DNA of 64,000 nucleotides from Nannochloropsis oceanica (Eukaryota; Sar; Eustigmatophyceae; Eustigmatales; Monodopsidaceae), in assembly GCA_004519485.1 (NCBI GenBank), contig CP038108.1, positions 558,001 to 622,000 of the forward strand. The letters are read 5' to 3'. Under the pieces are notes generated by a model. The model saw nothing but the letters and a program-made list of their open reading frames with translations, was not told the DNA's origin and ran no database searches. Shown here one piece after another: positions 50,950 through 60,630 of the stretch. Position 1 is the stretch's first letter; each line of letters begins with the position of its first letter. Made by a program: the position numbers and the translations under genes.

Positions 50950-53900
50950 ATGCAGGCGCCACGCCATCGGAGGGCTGTCGTCCTCCTCGCACTGCTCCTG
51001 GCAGTTTTTGAAACATGTAAGAGGCGCTGAGTGGGGAGGGTTAGGATGAGATTTTATCCTGTGAGCCAGCACAAAGAGGATCGGCCTTTGGTCATGCCAC
51101 GTACCCACCCTGCCCTCTCATCCCTCCACTCGCATACAACACAACAGCTACTGCCTTCCTGCACAGCCTACCGACAACAAAGTTAAGAGATGTCCTTGCC
51201 GAAGGATTGAGGGCCGCGCATACGAGACTACCACTCCCCTTTCCTGCCGCTGCCACCGCTGCTGCCCCCTTCACCCCCCCAACCTACTCCGCCTCCCTTA
51301 CCGCCGCCAAGGCCTCTTTATCTGACGCTGAACTCCTGCGGCGTGCGCGCGACAACGCCAATAACAACCCAAAAAATAAGTATAAAAAGAATACCAACGC
51401 CCCTCCCTCGACCTCGGCTTCGACGGGCCAAGGACAGCAAGACGGCGCTGCCAACCCCGTGGGGCTCGTCGACATTGTCAGTAACCTCCACGAACGCACC
51501 TGGGCCTCGCTCGATCTTCACGTGGTGCAAGAGCAATTAGCGAGCCTATGTGATACAGTCCGTGCAAAGGACTTGGCGCGGTCCTCCTGCTTTGCTGAAG
51601 ATGTGCATGAGGTCCACCGACGTTACAAGGCCGTAGAGGAAGTCTGGCAATCCGTCGAACCCATCCCTTTGAACGACCCTATGGACATTGCTCCTGCCGT
51701 TAATTTTGCCTCGCGGGGAAATACATTAGAGTTGCCTGACCTTCGTTCGATAGCAAAGGCGCTGATACTGCTGGCGACGCTGCGTGATTTCATGCAGGCC
51801 CCTCAGAGGGCCGAGCGTGTGCCACAGCTAGCGGCTTATTCGGAAGGTATTGATATACCCTATGAATTGGTGGAATTGTTGACGGACGCATTTGATAAGG
51901 ATGGGCGGTTGAGTGGGGACAAATTCCCACAGTTGAAGCGATTGAGGGAGGAGGTGGATAGGTTGTATGGGAGCATTAGAAATACTGTCGGGCAGCTGAT
52001 GAAGAGCACAGGGATGAGTAACATGATCACGGACGAGTATATTGCGCAGCGCAATGGTCGGTTCGTCTTGCCGATAAAAAACACGTACAAAAGGTCTGGG
52101 TTGGGGATAGTGCATGATCAATCCAATACCGGCCAAACCGTGTATGTGGAACCAGTCCAAGTTATAGAGCCCACCAACGACATGAAACGCCTCGAGCTAG
52201 AGCTCCTCCAGGAAGAAGCACGCATAGTCGGGGAAATGACCCGGCTTATTGCCATCTCCAAAGACCGCATTCTCGGCAGTCTTGACGCAGCCGCGCTCGT
52301 GGACATCTCCGTCGCACGGGCCAAGCTAGGCGACGTGCTCGGGGGGGCCGTAGTACCTGAGGTGGGTACTGAAGGCTGCATATCCGCCGAGGATGCACGA
52401 CACCCTGTCCTCGTCCTCCGAGGGCGTAACCCGGTCGGGAATAACATTCACATTGAAAAAGATAAGCCAGGACTGGTGCTGACGGGCCCGAACGCCGGAG
52501 GGAAAACGATTGTGTTAAAGACCTTGGGGCTACTTGCCTTGTTGGTGCGCTTGGGCATCCCTGTCCCAGCACAGAGGGGGGTAAGGGTTGATTTTTTCTC
52601 TCCCATTCTGGCGGATATTGGGGACATGCAAAGTGTTACCGGCGACCTATCGACGTTCTCGGGGCATTTGCTAGTGTGTAAGGAGGTATTGAGTAAGGCC
52701 GCATCGGGGGCGTTGGTGCTGATGGATGAGATGGGGAGTGGGACGGATCCCGCACAGGGTGTTGCGATTGCGCAAGCGTTGTTGGAGGCACTGCTGGAGA
52801 CGGGTGCTAGGGTGGCAATCACCACGCACTATGTCCAGTTGAAGGAACTCGCGCAGAAGGATGACAGGTTTGTGGTGGGGGCGATGGAGTTCCTGGACGG
52901 AAAACCGACGTATCGCTTTAAGGAAGGGGCCGTGGGTGAAAGCTATGCACTGGAGGTGGCGGAAAGGCTCGAGTTACCGTCGGCGGTGCTTGAAAGGGCT
53001 AGGGGGTTGATGGATAAGGGGGTGGTGAAGGTGACGGAACTGATCAAGGAGTTGGAGAACCAGCGGGATGCTCTGGCGGGGGAGCGTAGGGAGGCGGAAG
53101 CGAGAGAGCAGGAGATGAGGAAGATGCAGGCAGAGATGGAGAAGAAGCAGAGGCAGCTGGAAGCAAGGGAGGTGGAGGTGGAAAAAATGAAATATCGAGC
53201 GAAGCTGCAAGCGGCGGATACGTTTTTGGCCCAGCTGCAGGAGAAGGAGAAGAAGCTGGAGGGGCTATTGAAGGGTGTGGGGTTGGGAGATGAGAAGGCG
53301 ACGGTGGAGGAGGCATTGAGAGAGCTGGCGGCAGTGAGAGGGCAGGTGGCGGTGGATAGCAAGCCGGAGATGGTGCATGTGCCGTCGAACATAGTGTTAT
53401 TCAAACGGGATGATATTGTGAGAGAGGGGGAAGTGGTGGTGTGCGCGGGGGATCAGTTGAATTCGGATAGGGCGGGGAAGGTTGTGAAGGCATCGGGGCA
53501 GAACGTGGATGTGATGTTCAGTAAGGGAGGCTTGGATATTGTGATCACATTCAAGAAGACAGACCTTGCTCGCGCTCCTTCTGAAACGGCTGCCTTGGTG
53601 AATGCGGGTCCTTATGCAGGCTTGGCTAAGAATAAGGAGAAGAAAAAGAAATGGACCAAGGCGGACGAGCGGAATTTGAAGATGCTAGGGAAAGAGATGA
53701 ACACGGTGTCGAGTGCTACGGCCGTCACTTTAAACGCAATGCGCACTTCATTCAACACGATTGATGTCCGGGGTTTGCGCTTGCGTGATGCGGAGAGCAA
53801 AGTCGATAATTTCATCAAGGTGGGCATCCCCCAAAAGCGCAAGGTGGTGTACATTTTGCATGGCCATGGCACGGGTCAATTGAAGGAGGGGCTAAGGGAG

Positions 53901-53990
53901 TTTATGAAACGACATCCGTACGTGGGCCGGCACCGCTCTGCGGATGAGTCGGATGGGGGCGATGCCTTTACGCAGGTGTTTTTGAAGTAA
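50950..53990 (+). CDS. MUTS2: Plastid-targeted MutS2 with C-terminal Smr domain
   Basis: MutS2 is an ABC-ATPase linked in bacteria to recombination control and rescue of collided ribosomes. Exon 1 (50950-51016) is only 67 nt and encodes MQAPRHRRAVVLLALLLAVF, a signal peptide; exon 2 (51148-53990) opens with STAFLHSLPTTKLR, so the plastid cleavage motif STAF spans the 131-nt intron. The total is 969 aa. The ATPase part has GPNAGGKTIVLKTLG near 468 (Walker A), VLMDEMGSGTDPAQG near 547 (Walker B) and ITTHYVQLKELA. A long coiled coil (about 640-740) follows, then a KOW-like segment and the Smr nuclease domain (891-969) with TIDVRGLRLRDAE and HGHGTGQLKEGLREF. All motor and Smr signatures look intact. 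Confidence 0.95.
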
Positions 53991-54479
53991 AATGCGTGAA
54001 TGCGGTGGAGTGTAACATACAAGGCTATCAAATAAATAATTTGTAACAATAATCTGGAATGAGCGGAAACTTGGAGAGGGTTGGCTGAACGATGCTTTTG
54101 TTTTCGCTATATTTTTATGGTATGTTATCGTTTCTTGTCATTCCTTCGCAACAACTCGGCTTGTAGAAATTCTCTCGTGGGGGCGAGAGAACCAGCCCTG
54201 CCTTGACATAGGTTGCGATGGACACGGTGATCGTGATCGTGTTGTTGAATGATGCGTATCTGCCTTGGAGAAGGACGAAGTGGCTCCGATCAAGACGAAG
54301 AGAAATCTGCCACACCATATTCGGTCTTGTCATCAAGGAAAGCGAAGTTCTTGCCCTCGAAACCGATGGGGAAGAGAGCGGCGTTCTTCCTCCTCATTTA
54401 TACGATCCTTCCCCTTATAGCTCGGCCCGTCATCATGCACGATATTCATCATCCCATCCCCCTAGTCGCCCTCTTTGGC
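53991..54479. other. Spacer between MutS2 and the hAT fossil
   Basis: About 490 bp. A frame at 54249-54488 (+) contains a hydrophobic stretch but starts without support and has no homology I recognise. No gene called. Confidence 0.4.
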
Positions 54480-55720
54480 CTCCTCTAGAGCCGCGCCCGT
54501 GACCTCAGTGGTTATGCGAGTGTCCCAATTCAGCTGGAGGAACAGAGTCTGCTGAATAGACTGGATGCCCAGCCGCGTCCAAAGGTGGCTGATCGACGGG
54601 CACGCAAAAAAAAATAACATTCAACCTCCAAGGAGATTGCAGGTATTAAGAGGTACTGCCGCGCAAGCGCCGCCAGGGCAGGGAAGGACTGCTTATTGCG
54701 CCACCACCATTCCAGCAGGCATGTCTTTGAAAGCTCGACAGGCGTGCGGATGTACTCGGCCAGATCACGGGTTACCTCCTCAACGTTGAGAATGTTCTCC
54801 GTCCTATCGCCTAGAATACAGCTTCTGGAGGCCAAATTCTCGGCGGCCAAGGGGTCCAAGTTGTCGACAATGCCACTGCCCTCTGCGTCCTGCTTCGCGC
54901 CCCTGCCACTGTATGTGCCCGCATCCTTGAACTGCGTGATGGCCGTGCCCTGTGCTACGCGCAGGCAGGCTTGCATCCTTTTACATGCTGCTCGGGTACG
55001 TAGTAATCGCAGAGCGCCTTGAAGCGCGGGTCGAGGTGGGATGCCACCGCAAACGTGTCCCGCAGGGACGGTGCTGATCAAGCTAATGATTTTACGCTGC
55101 ATGTGTACAGGCGGAGGACTTGAGGCCAGCTTCGGGGACGCCTATGTGGACCTTGAGATTAGAATTGGATGAATGAGACACCTAAAATTGTCACGATCAC
55201 GCACATTTCTTTACGATGGACCCAGCGTCGTGCTTCGTAGACGGCTGCAGGCAAATTATCGAAATCCTCCACCGTCTTGGCCAGCAGTCCGGTGATCTCG
55301 GCGGCCGTGTGATGCTTCTTCTGGCACTCCGTCATGTCGAGGCAGATGATTCGAACCCTGAACTCGTCGTCCAGCGTAGCGGCAAACGTGCCGATGTACG
55401 ACCTTCCGTTCCGTGTGGCCCATCCATCTGTGACAAGGCAGGCGGTCAAACCAGATACTGCACTACTGGCAGCCTTGGAGGTCAGCGCCTTGGGTTAGTC
55501 GAATATCGCTTCCGTATACTTGCGCACAGTCCAGTTCGTCGGCAGCTTGTATTGGGGGGATGGCGGACACAAAATCCTTAAAACCGTCACCATTGATGAG
55601 ATAAGAGGGTAGGAGGTTTCGGACCAAGACGCCTGTCAGGAAATCGTGCCTGCGTTGAGGGGCGTCGACATGCCAAGTTCAGTGGAGATGGAGTTTGGTC
55701 TGCACATTGTCAATACGTAC
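54480..55720 (-). mobile_element. Decayed hAT-superfamily DNA transposon
   Basis: Minus-strand pieces of a hAT transposase follow in order: NLLPSYLINGDGFKDFVSA (about 55600), YKLPTNWTVRKYTEAIFD then a stop, TACLVTDGWATRNGRSYIGTF (about 55440; the DGW block with catalytic Asp), KHHTAAEITGLL, then VASHLDPRFKALCDYYVPEQ (about 55040) and the dimerisation block LLEWWWRNKQSFPALAALARQYLLIPA near 54650 (given here in pieces of one region). The pieces lie in different frames, with a frameshift at a C-run near 55555, one in-frame stop near 55500 and a shift around 55060, so the gene is dead. No terminal inverted repeats or 8-bp target duplication could be fixed by eye; ends are approximate. Confidence 0.8.
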
Positions 55721-56192
55721 GTCAAAAAACGTCAACGGTGAGACTTGCCAGGATGACGTGACGTGAGTCGATCGACATCTATTGGACGCGTCAAACCCAA
55801 TTCTTCTGTAGACCTGGGGATACGCCTTGGATCACTTGCGCCTATTTGATTATCTCCCACTTCCAGGATGCAGTATAAGTCGTTTGAAAGAAATTTTAAT
55901 TATTTGGCGAGCCGCTCCAGTAGATCGAAAATCGAATGTTGCGCCGACAGTCGGAGAATCACAGAACAGCCCCAGACCACACTTTGCTCAGAATTATGCT
56001 CATCTACCACCGAAACCGATGCGCCAACACCTCACGCATTATCGCCCCCCACTTTTCCTTACAGACTTTTATCGTCCTGTCTACCAAATCGCCTAGCCAT
56101 TGATCTCCCCCCCACGCTCTGCTCCAGGCTTCGCCAAAGCCAAGGCCCATTCGACGCCACTCGTCAAGAGACCCCCGACAACCTGCAACGCT
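55721..56192. other. Spacer between the hAT fossil and the cyclophilin gene
   Basis: About 470 bp. It may include one end of the transposon and should hold the cyclophilin promoter; nothing distinct is seen. Confidence 0.4.
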
Positions 56193-57086
56193 ATGCACGG
56201 CCTCCCCGCCCTGTTCTTCCTGCTCTTTCGCCTCCTCCTTAACAATTTTGCTCGAGCCCAAGAGCACGGGGGAATCACAGATATCAACGGCACGCTCGTT
56301 AAATGCCACACGACCGCCGCAAACGGGGCAGCCTTCATCCTCGAAATAAAACGTGAGTGGGCTCCCCTCGGCGCGGAGCGATTCCTGCAGCTAGTCGAGT
56401 CCGGATACTTCACAAATGTGCCCTTTTTCCGTGTGGTTCCTGGATTCTTGACCCAGTTCGGCATCCCCCCCGCTTCGGATGTCCGAAAGCGCTGGAGATT
56501 GGCAGGCGCAATTCAAGATGACCCCACCCAGAATCGTTCCATTTTACGAGGATACTTGAGCTTTGCCGGTGGCGGTCCCAACACCCGGGACAGCCAGCTA
56601 TTCATTGCCTTGGCAGACAGTACCTGGCTGGGCAAGTCGCCGTGGGAAGTCCCGCTAGGTCGAGTGATTGAAGGGATGGATGAAGTGCTTGATTCGTTGT
56701 ATTCGGGATATGGGGAAATTTCGCCTTTTAACAAGGAGGGGATAGACCAGGGGAAGATTTGGGCAGATGATGAGTATCTGAGGAGGGAGTTTCCGAAGTT
56801 GGATTATTTTACGGATTGTATGGTAATTGAGGCGTCTGTCAAAAGAGAGAAGCAGGAAGTGAATGAGGGGCAGGACAAGGAACATGACGCCCAAAGAAAG
56901 GAGGCAACCCCTACGAGAATAGCAAAAGCGACGGCATCAGATGTACACCCAGATGAAACGCCGGAACGTTCCGAGGGATCGCTGTTGGGTTTGTGGTCAG
57001 TGCTGTGCATGGTAGGGGGAATGGTGGGATTTCAGGTATTGATGTTGGTTCTGAAGGGCGGGAAAAGCATGGAGAAAGGCAAGTAA
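56193..57086 (+). CDS. Membrane-anchored cyclophilin-type peptidyl-prolyl isomerase
   Basis: Cyclophilins speed cis-trans change at proline bonds. The 297-aa product begins at 56193 with a signal peptide (LPALFFLLFRLLLNNFARAQ), followed by an isomerase domain at about 40-210: LGAERFLQLVESGYFTNVPFF with RVVPGFLTQFGIPP (catalytic Arg kept), and ILRGYLSFAGGGPNTRDSQLFIAL, then a plausible GRVIEGMDEVLDSLYSGYGE. The usual GG in the Q-G-G motif is QFGIP and the Trp/His near the C-terminus of the pocket is not obvious, so it is a divergent cyclophilin. A charged linker (KREKQEVNEGQDKEHDAQRK) leads to a C-terminal membrane helix (LWSVLCMVGGMVGFQVLML). It therefore probably sits in the ER/Golgi lumen, anchored. 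Confidence 0.88.
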   Translation: MHGLPALFFLLFRLLLNNFARAQEHGGITDINGTLVKCHTTAANGAAFILEIKREWAPLGAERFLQLVESGYFTNVPFFRVVPGFLTQFGIPPASDVRKRWRLAGAIQDDPTQNRSILRGYLSFAGGGPNTRDSQLFIALADSTWLGKSPWEVPLGRVIEGMDEVLDSLYSGYGEISPFNKEGIDQGKIWADDEYLRREFPKLDYFTDCMVIEASVKREKQEVNEGQDKEHDAQRKEATPTRIAKATASDVHPDETPERSEGSLLGLWSVLCMVGGMVGFQVLMLVLKGGKSMEKGK

Positions 57087-58331
57087 GATGGGTAAAAAGG
57101 AGGTATAGTGACAGACTCAGAAAACAATAGGAGCAAATGCCTGCACAACTAAGCGGCAAGCCGAAAGGCATCTACCCGAAGCGATAAAGAATAAGGGAGG
57201 GAAAACACGCTAATTGGAATTTTCTCCATCGTGGTGGTGTGTGTTTGTGTGCTCGCTCACTCGATGACTTTAATTTTGATTTCTCCAATTTATTTTGATC
57301 TGAACCTAGACAGACATGATGATCAGCACGTGCCGGGGGGGGGGGGAAGCTCAATGATATTTTGCTTTTCCTCTCCCGTAATCCCGCTGCCTGCCCCTTC
57401 CTCCTACACAAATACCATGTCTACCTTTTATTCTTTCTTGCTTTTTCCAACGACTTTCTCTCCAACCCCGTAATGACGCACGTTTCCTCCGCCTTAGCAA
57501 CAGAAAGGTGTTGTGGGATTAGGCCATGTCCCCCCGACTTCCCGTCCACTGCTCTCATTGCTCTGACCTTCCCCTCTAATTATTTTGCTTTTCTCACCTC
57601 TCTTCGTCGTCTCAATCATCGTCATCATCATCATCATCATCGTCATCATCATCATCATCTACGTACAAGGCAAACAAGTAAGTTAATCATTTTAAAACAC
57701 GGTCTGTTCATAGTGGGATATGCATGTGACGAATTATTTATTAGGACGGTATGTAATTAGGTGTGTATGTGTATTTGTTTGTACGTGTGTTATATCCATT
57801 CCGCTTACATAAATACGACCAACACCGCCACCACTGACAATTAGGAGCAGGAGCAGCAGCCCCATCCCCACTACGAGGGGAGTAGGTACCCTTCGGGTCA
57901 GTCAAAGTCCTGGTGGGATCGAGGTATGGGCAGTACTGGGTCTACTCTTCGGCAATTCGGCAATTTCGCGCATATTTGTTAATGTATATTTTGTGTGTTC
58001 AACACATTTTGGGCGCTGGGATATGTGTGAGTGTGAAGGATGGGGAAATACAGGCGTGTGTACGGCTTGCTCACAAATGCCGCTTTCACTCTCTCAAATC
58101 TCCTTCTCCTTCTCTCCTGCATGTCTCTTTTTATCTAACTATTTTCCTTTTGTACGATTTAATCTATCTACTTTAACCCAAAAACACGACTTTGTAGATG
58201 CCGATATTCTTGACTTTCCATCAACTCTCACCAGCCCTCAATCCCTCCTTCCGTCCCTCCTCAGGACTGTCCCCCAGTACGCATCTTATATAATGCACCT
58301 TGACAGGACTGCTTTTCAAGCTGTTCGGCTC
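57087..58331. other. Gene-free convergent region cyclophilin / ATG11
   Basis: About 1.25 kb. Contains a G-run near 57336, a CAT/ATC trinucleotide microsatellite at about 57615-57660 and GT-rich sequence near 57760. Frames on the + strand toward 58800 only run antisense to ATG11. No gene is supported. Confidence 0.5.
57615..57660. repeat. CAT trinucleotide microsatellite
   Basis: A run of CATCAT units with two CGTCAT interruptions, about 45 bp, in non-coding sequence. Confidence 0.8.
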
Positions 58332-59957
58332 TCACAAGCTCTTGATGGGCTCCACCGAGACCACAGCATACCTGCATCCCCCCGCCAAATTATATGGCCC
58401 CTTACTCACAGAACCTGCTGCCCCCCTCCCTCCCTCCCTCCCTTCCTCCTCGTCTTCCACGCTTGGCACCTGACACTTCATCAATCGTGTAATCCGCCCC
58501 AAGACGTAGTACTTTCTGAAATGCTTGTCTTTTCCAATCAAGGCCTTGGATTCCTCGGACAAGTAATGATGGGGACACCCCACATTAAACGCAAGGTAAT
58601 CGCCCGCAGGCGTAGGGAAGAACAAGGCCACATCCCCCGGAGAGAACCGCCGAAAGTGGATAACAGAGGTAGGAAGAATAGGAGGAGAGGAAGGAGTCGA
58701 GGCAGGAGTAGTGGCAGCAGCGGCGTCGGGAATGGTCATGGTGTAGGCGTCTTTTGCTCCTGCTGTTGTTCCTCTTCCCCCTTCTATTCGACCTCTCCTG
58801 ACAGCGCCTTCTTCTAACAATTGCTTCTCCAACCCCATTAACCCGAGCTCTATATTCTCCAGTACTGACGGTCGTGAATGATAACAATCCCCTCCTCCTT
58901 CTCCTCCTATTCTTCCATTCCCACTTTCAGCAAAACCAGCAGCAGCAGTCGCAACACTCGACTTCGCCTTCAACCGCTCCCTTATCCGCTCCACCCTCGC
59001 ATGCATTGACACCAACACCTCATCCAAAGACGAGGCCGTGCACTGCTGTGCATTTAGCTGACACCGCAGCGTCACACATTCCGTTTTGCTTTTTACTGCC
59101 GCCTGCTCCGCTTCCTTTGCCCTCGCCTGCCAATATGCTGTCTGTTGCTCTGCCTCCTCCAACCTTGCCCTGATTTGTCTTTGTAGATTCGACTCAGAAC
59201 CACCTGCTCCCGTGGCACCCATGGCCGTGAACGTCTCGCTGGCCGAAGCCACGGAAGAAAAGGAGGAAGAGGAGGCCCCGCCGCTACGCAAAGCCCCACT
59301 ACCACTTCCTCCAATGCTCCCCGTCGTGCTCCCCGTCGTGCTACCGCTTGCGCTCGCGCTACCGACGGCACTGCCGTCCACCGTGCTGCCTGCCCCACTG
59401 CTACTGCTTCGATCCCTGAATGAATGATTGCTTGTAGCGCTACTACCAGTGCCACCCATGCCTATGCTGAGGCCCGAAAACTCCCGTGACAAGGAAGACG
59501 GGTTGCCGCCAGGACTGCTGCTAAATGCAGCAGATGACGAACGCTGGTGCTGGTGCTGATGGTGATGCAGTGGAAGTGGTTGGTGATGCTTGCCGTGATG
59601 GTAGTTATTGTGCTGCTGCTGCTGCTGCTGGTGGTGGTGGTGGTTTTGGTGCTGGTGCTGAGGAATGTCAAGAGACATGGACCTCCGCCGATGTTTGGCC
59701 ATCATTAAAAACTCCCTCGATGCGGATGTTCCCGGTGAGCAAGATGCAGGGCCCCTTGAGGCGCGCTCGTCCAGGAGCGTCCACTCGCTGCCTTGGCCAT
59801 TTGTCCCGTCGCCACCCCCGCCCCCGCCGCTGAGGTCTCGACTACTACCCCCACTGCTGCTGCTTTCGCCCGGGGCAAAGGGTCTGGGCGTCGAGCCCTT
59901 GAACGGAGAACGACCCAACGCACCCAGCCCCTGGGAGGGTGACCGTCCCCAGCTCAT
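58332..59957 (-). CDS. ATG11: ATG11/FIP200-type autophagy scaffold, short form with claw domain
   Basis: ATG11 (FIP200 in animals) is the scaffold of the Atg1/ULK1 complex; its C-terminal claw binds cargo receptors. The last 110 residues are diagnostic: HFRRFSPGDVALFFPT, GDYLAFNVGCPHHYLSEESKAL, KYYVLGRITRLMKCQV, then PYNLAGGCRYAVVSVEPI. A coiled coil lies mid-protein (QRQIRARLEEAEQQTAYWQA through KSKTECVTLR). The first 260 residues are low complexity (Ser, Gly, His, Gln runs). At 541 aa it is far shorter than typical ATG11 (over 1000 aa), and only about 670 bp separate its start from SPO11, so a long missing N-terminus cannot fit. A possible splice acceptor (cacacag) at about 59969-59975 hints at a 5'-UTR intron. 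Confidence 0.8.
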   Translation of the reverse strand: MSWGRSPSQGLGALGRSPFKGSTPRPFAPGESSSSGGSSRDLSGGGGGGDGTNGQGSEWTLLDERASRGPASCSPGTSASREFLMMAKHRRRSMSLDIPQHQHQNHHHHQQQQQQHNNYHHGKHHQPLPLHHHQHQHQRSSSAAFSSSPGGNPSSLSREFSGLSIGMGGTGSSATSNHSFRDRSSSSGAGSTVDGSAVGSASASGSTTGSTTGSIGGSGSGALRSGGASSSSFSSVASASETFTAMGATGAGGSESNLQRQIRARLEEAEQQTAYWQARAKEAEQAAVKSKTECVTLRCQLNAQQCTASSLDEVLVSMHARVERIRERLKAKSSVATAAAGFAESGNGRIGGEGGGDCYHSRPSVLENIELGLMGLEKQLLEEGAVRRGRIEGGRGTTAGAKDAYTMTIPDAAAATTPASTPSSPPILPTSVIHFRRFSPGDVALFFPTPAGDYLAFNVGCPHHYLSEESKALIGKDKHFRKYYVLGRITRLMKCQVPSVEDEEEGREGGRGAAGSVSKGPYNLAGGCRYAVVSVEPIKSL

Positions 59958-60630
59958 GTAGCCTGTGTACCTGTGTGCACATAGGAGAGGACGGGATGTG
60001 GAATGAGAATGAAGTCATGCTGGGCCGTGGTCAGCAGCTTAGGAGTTTTCTTTGCGGCATAGGAAAATGAAATTGGGCGTCAAAAGCATTGCCAGACTGC
60101 CACCCGCCAAACCCCAAAGAGCAAGGAGTGCCTAAGGTCCACCTTTTTGACTTGAATGAGCCAGAGCCGACAATGCAGTGCAAATGCGAAATGGACAACG
60201 TTCCCTGGAATGGAATCTGCGATGAGGCAGTTGCGAGCGGCGGCGTCATCAGCGAGCCCCCATGCCCATGCTATAGCTATACCCTTGTGGGGCCGGGTTC
60301 CCGCCCGATGGAATAATGAGAATGCAGACATGTAGGGGGGCCAACACATATGTGGTGGATAGGGACATATGGAGAGGGCAAAAACTGGATGAAATGCGAC
60401 AGGGGCTGTAACAAAAGGCATGCTCCTCTACATTTTTGCCGCCCCACTTTTCTTTTTCTCTCGAGCAGCTATAGTAACAACTTCTCCCACTCCCTCTCCA
60501 TGCTTCACTTCTCCTGTCCTATACGCTTGTACTGTCCAGTGCGCTTGACCAGCCTCACTTCCGCAGATCTCTTCCCTTTCACTCTCCCCATCTCCTGCCC
60601 CTCCCCCTCCCCCCCCCCTTCGCGCACAGC
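59958..60630. other. Spacer upstream of ATG11
   Basis: About 670 bp between the 3' end of SPO11 and the ATG11 start, both on the - strand. It should hold the ATG11 promoter and perhaps a non-coding first exon. No ATG11-like coding exon was found here. Confidence 0.4.

Noticed and set aside
54249-54488. 80-codon + strand frame with a hydrophobic C-terminal half.
   Set aside because: No homology, next to a decayed transposon, and no clear 5' context; not enough to call a gene.
55721-55990. BED zinc-finger part of the hAT transposase.
   Set aside because: I could not see the Cys/His spacing of a BED finger in any - strand frame, so the element was not extended.
57993-58817. Open frame of 274 codons on the + strand.
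   Set aside because: Its second half is exactly antisense to the conserved ATG11 claw; the first half has no motif.
60080-60421. Possible upstream coding exons of ATG11.
   Set aside because: Frames on the - strand there show no coiled-coil or ubiquitin-like features of ATG11 and no convincing donor in phase.
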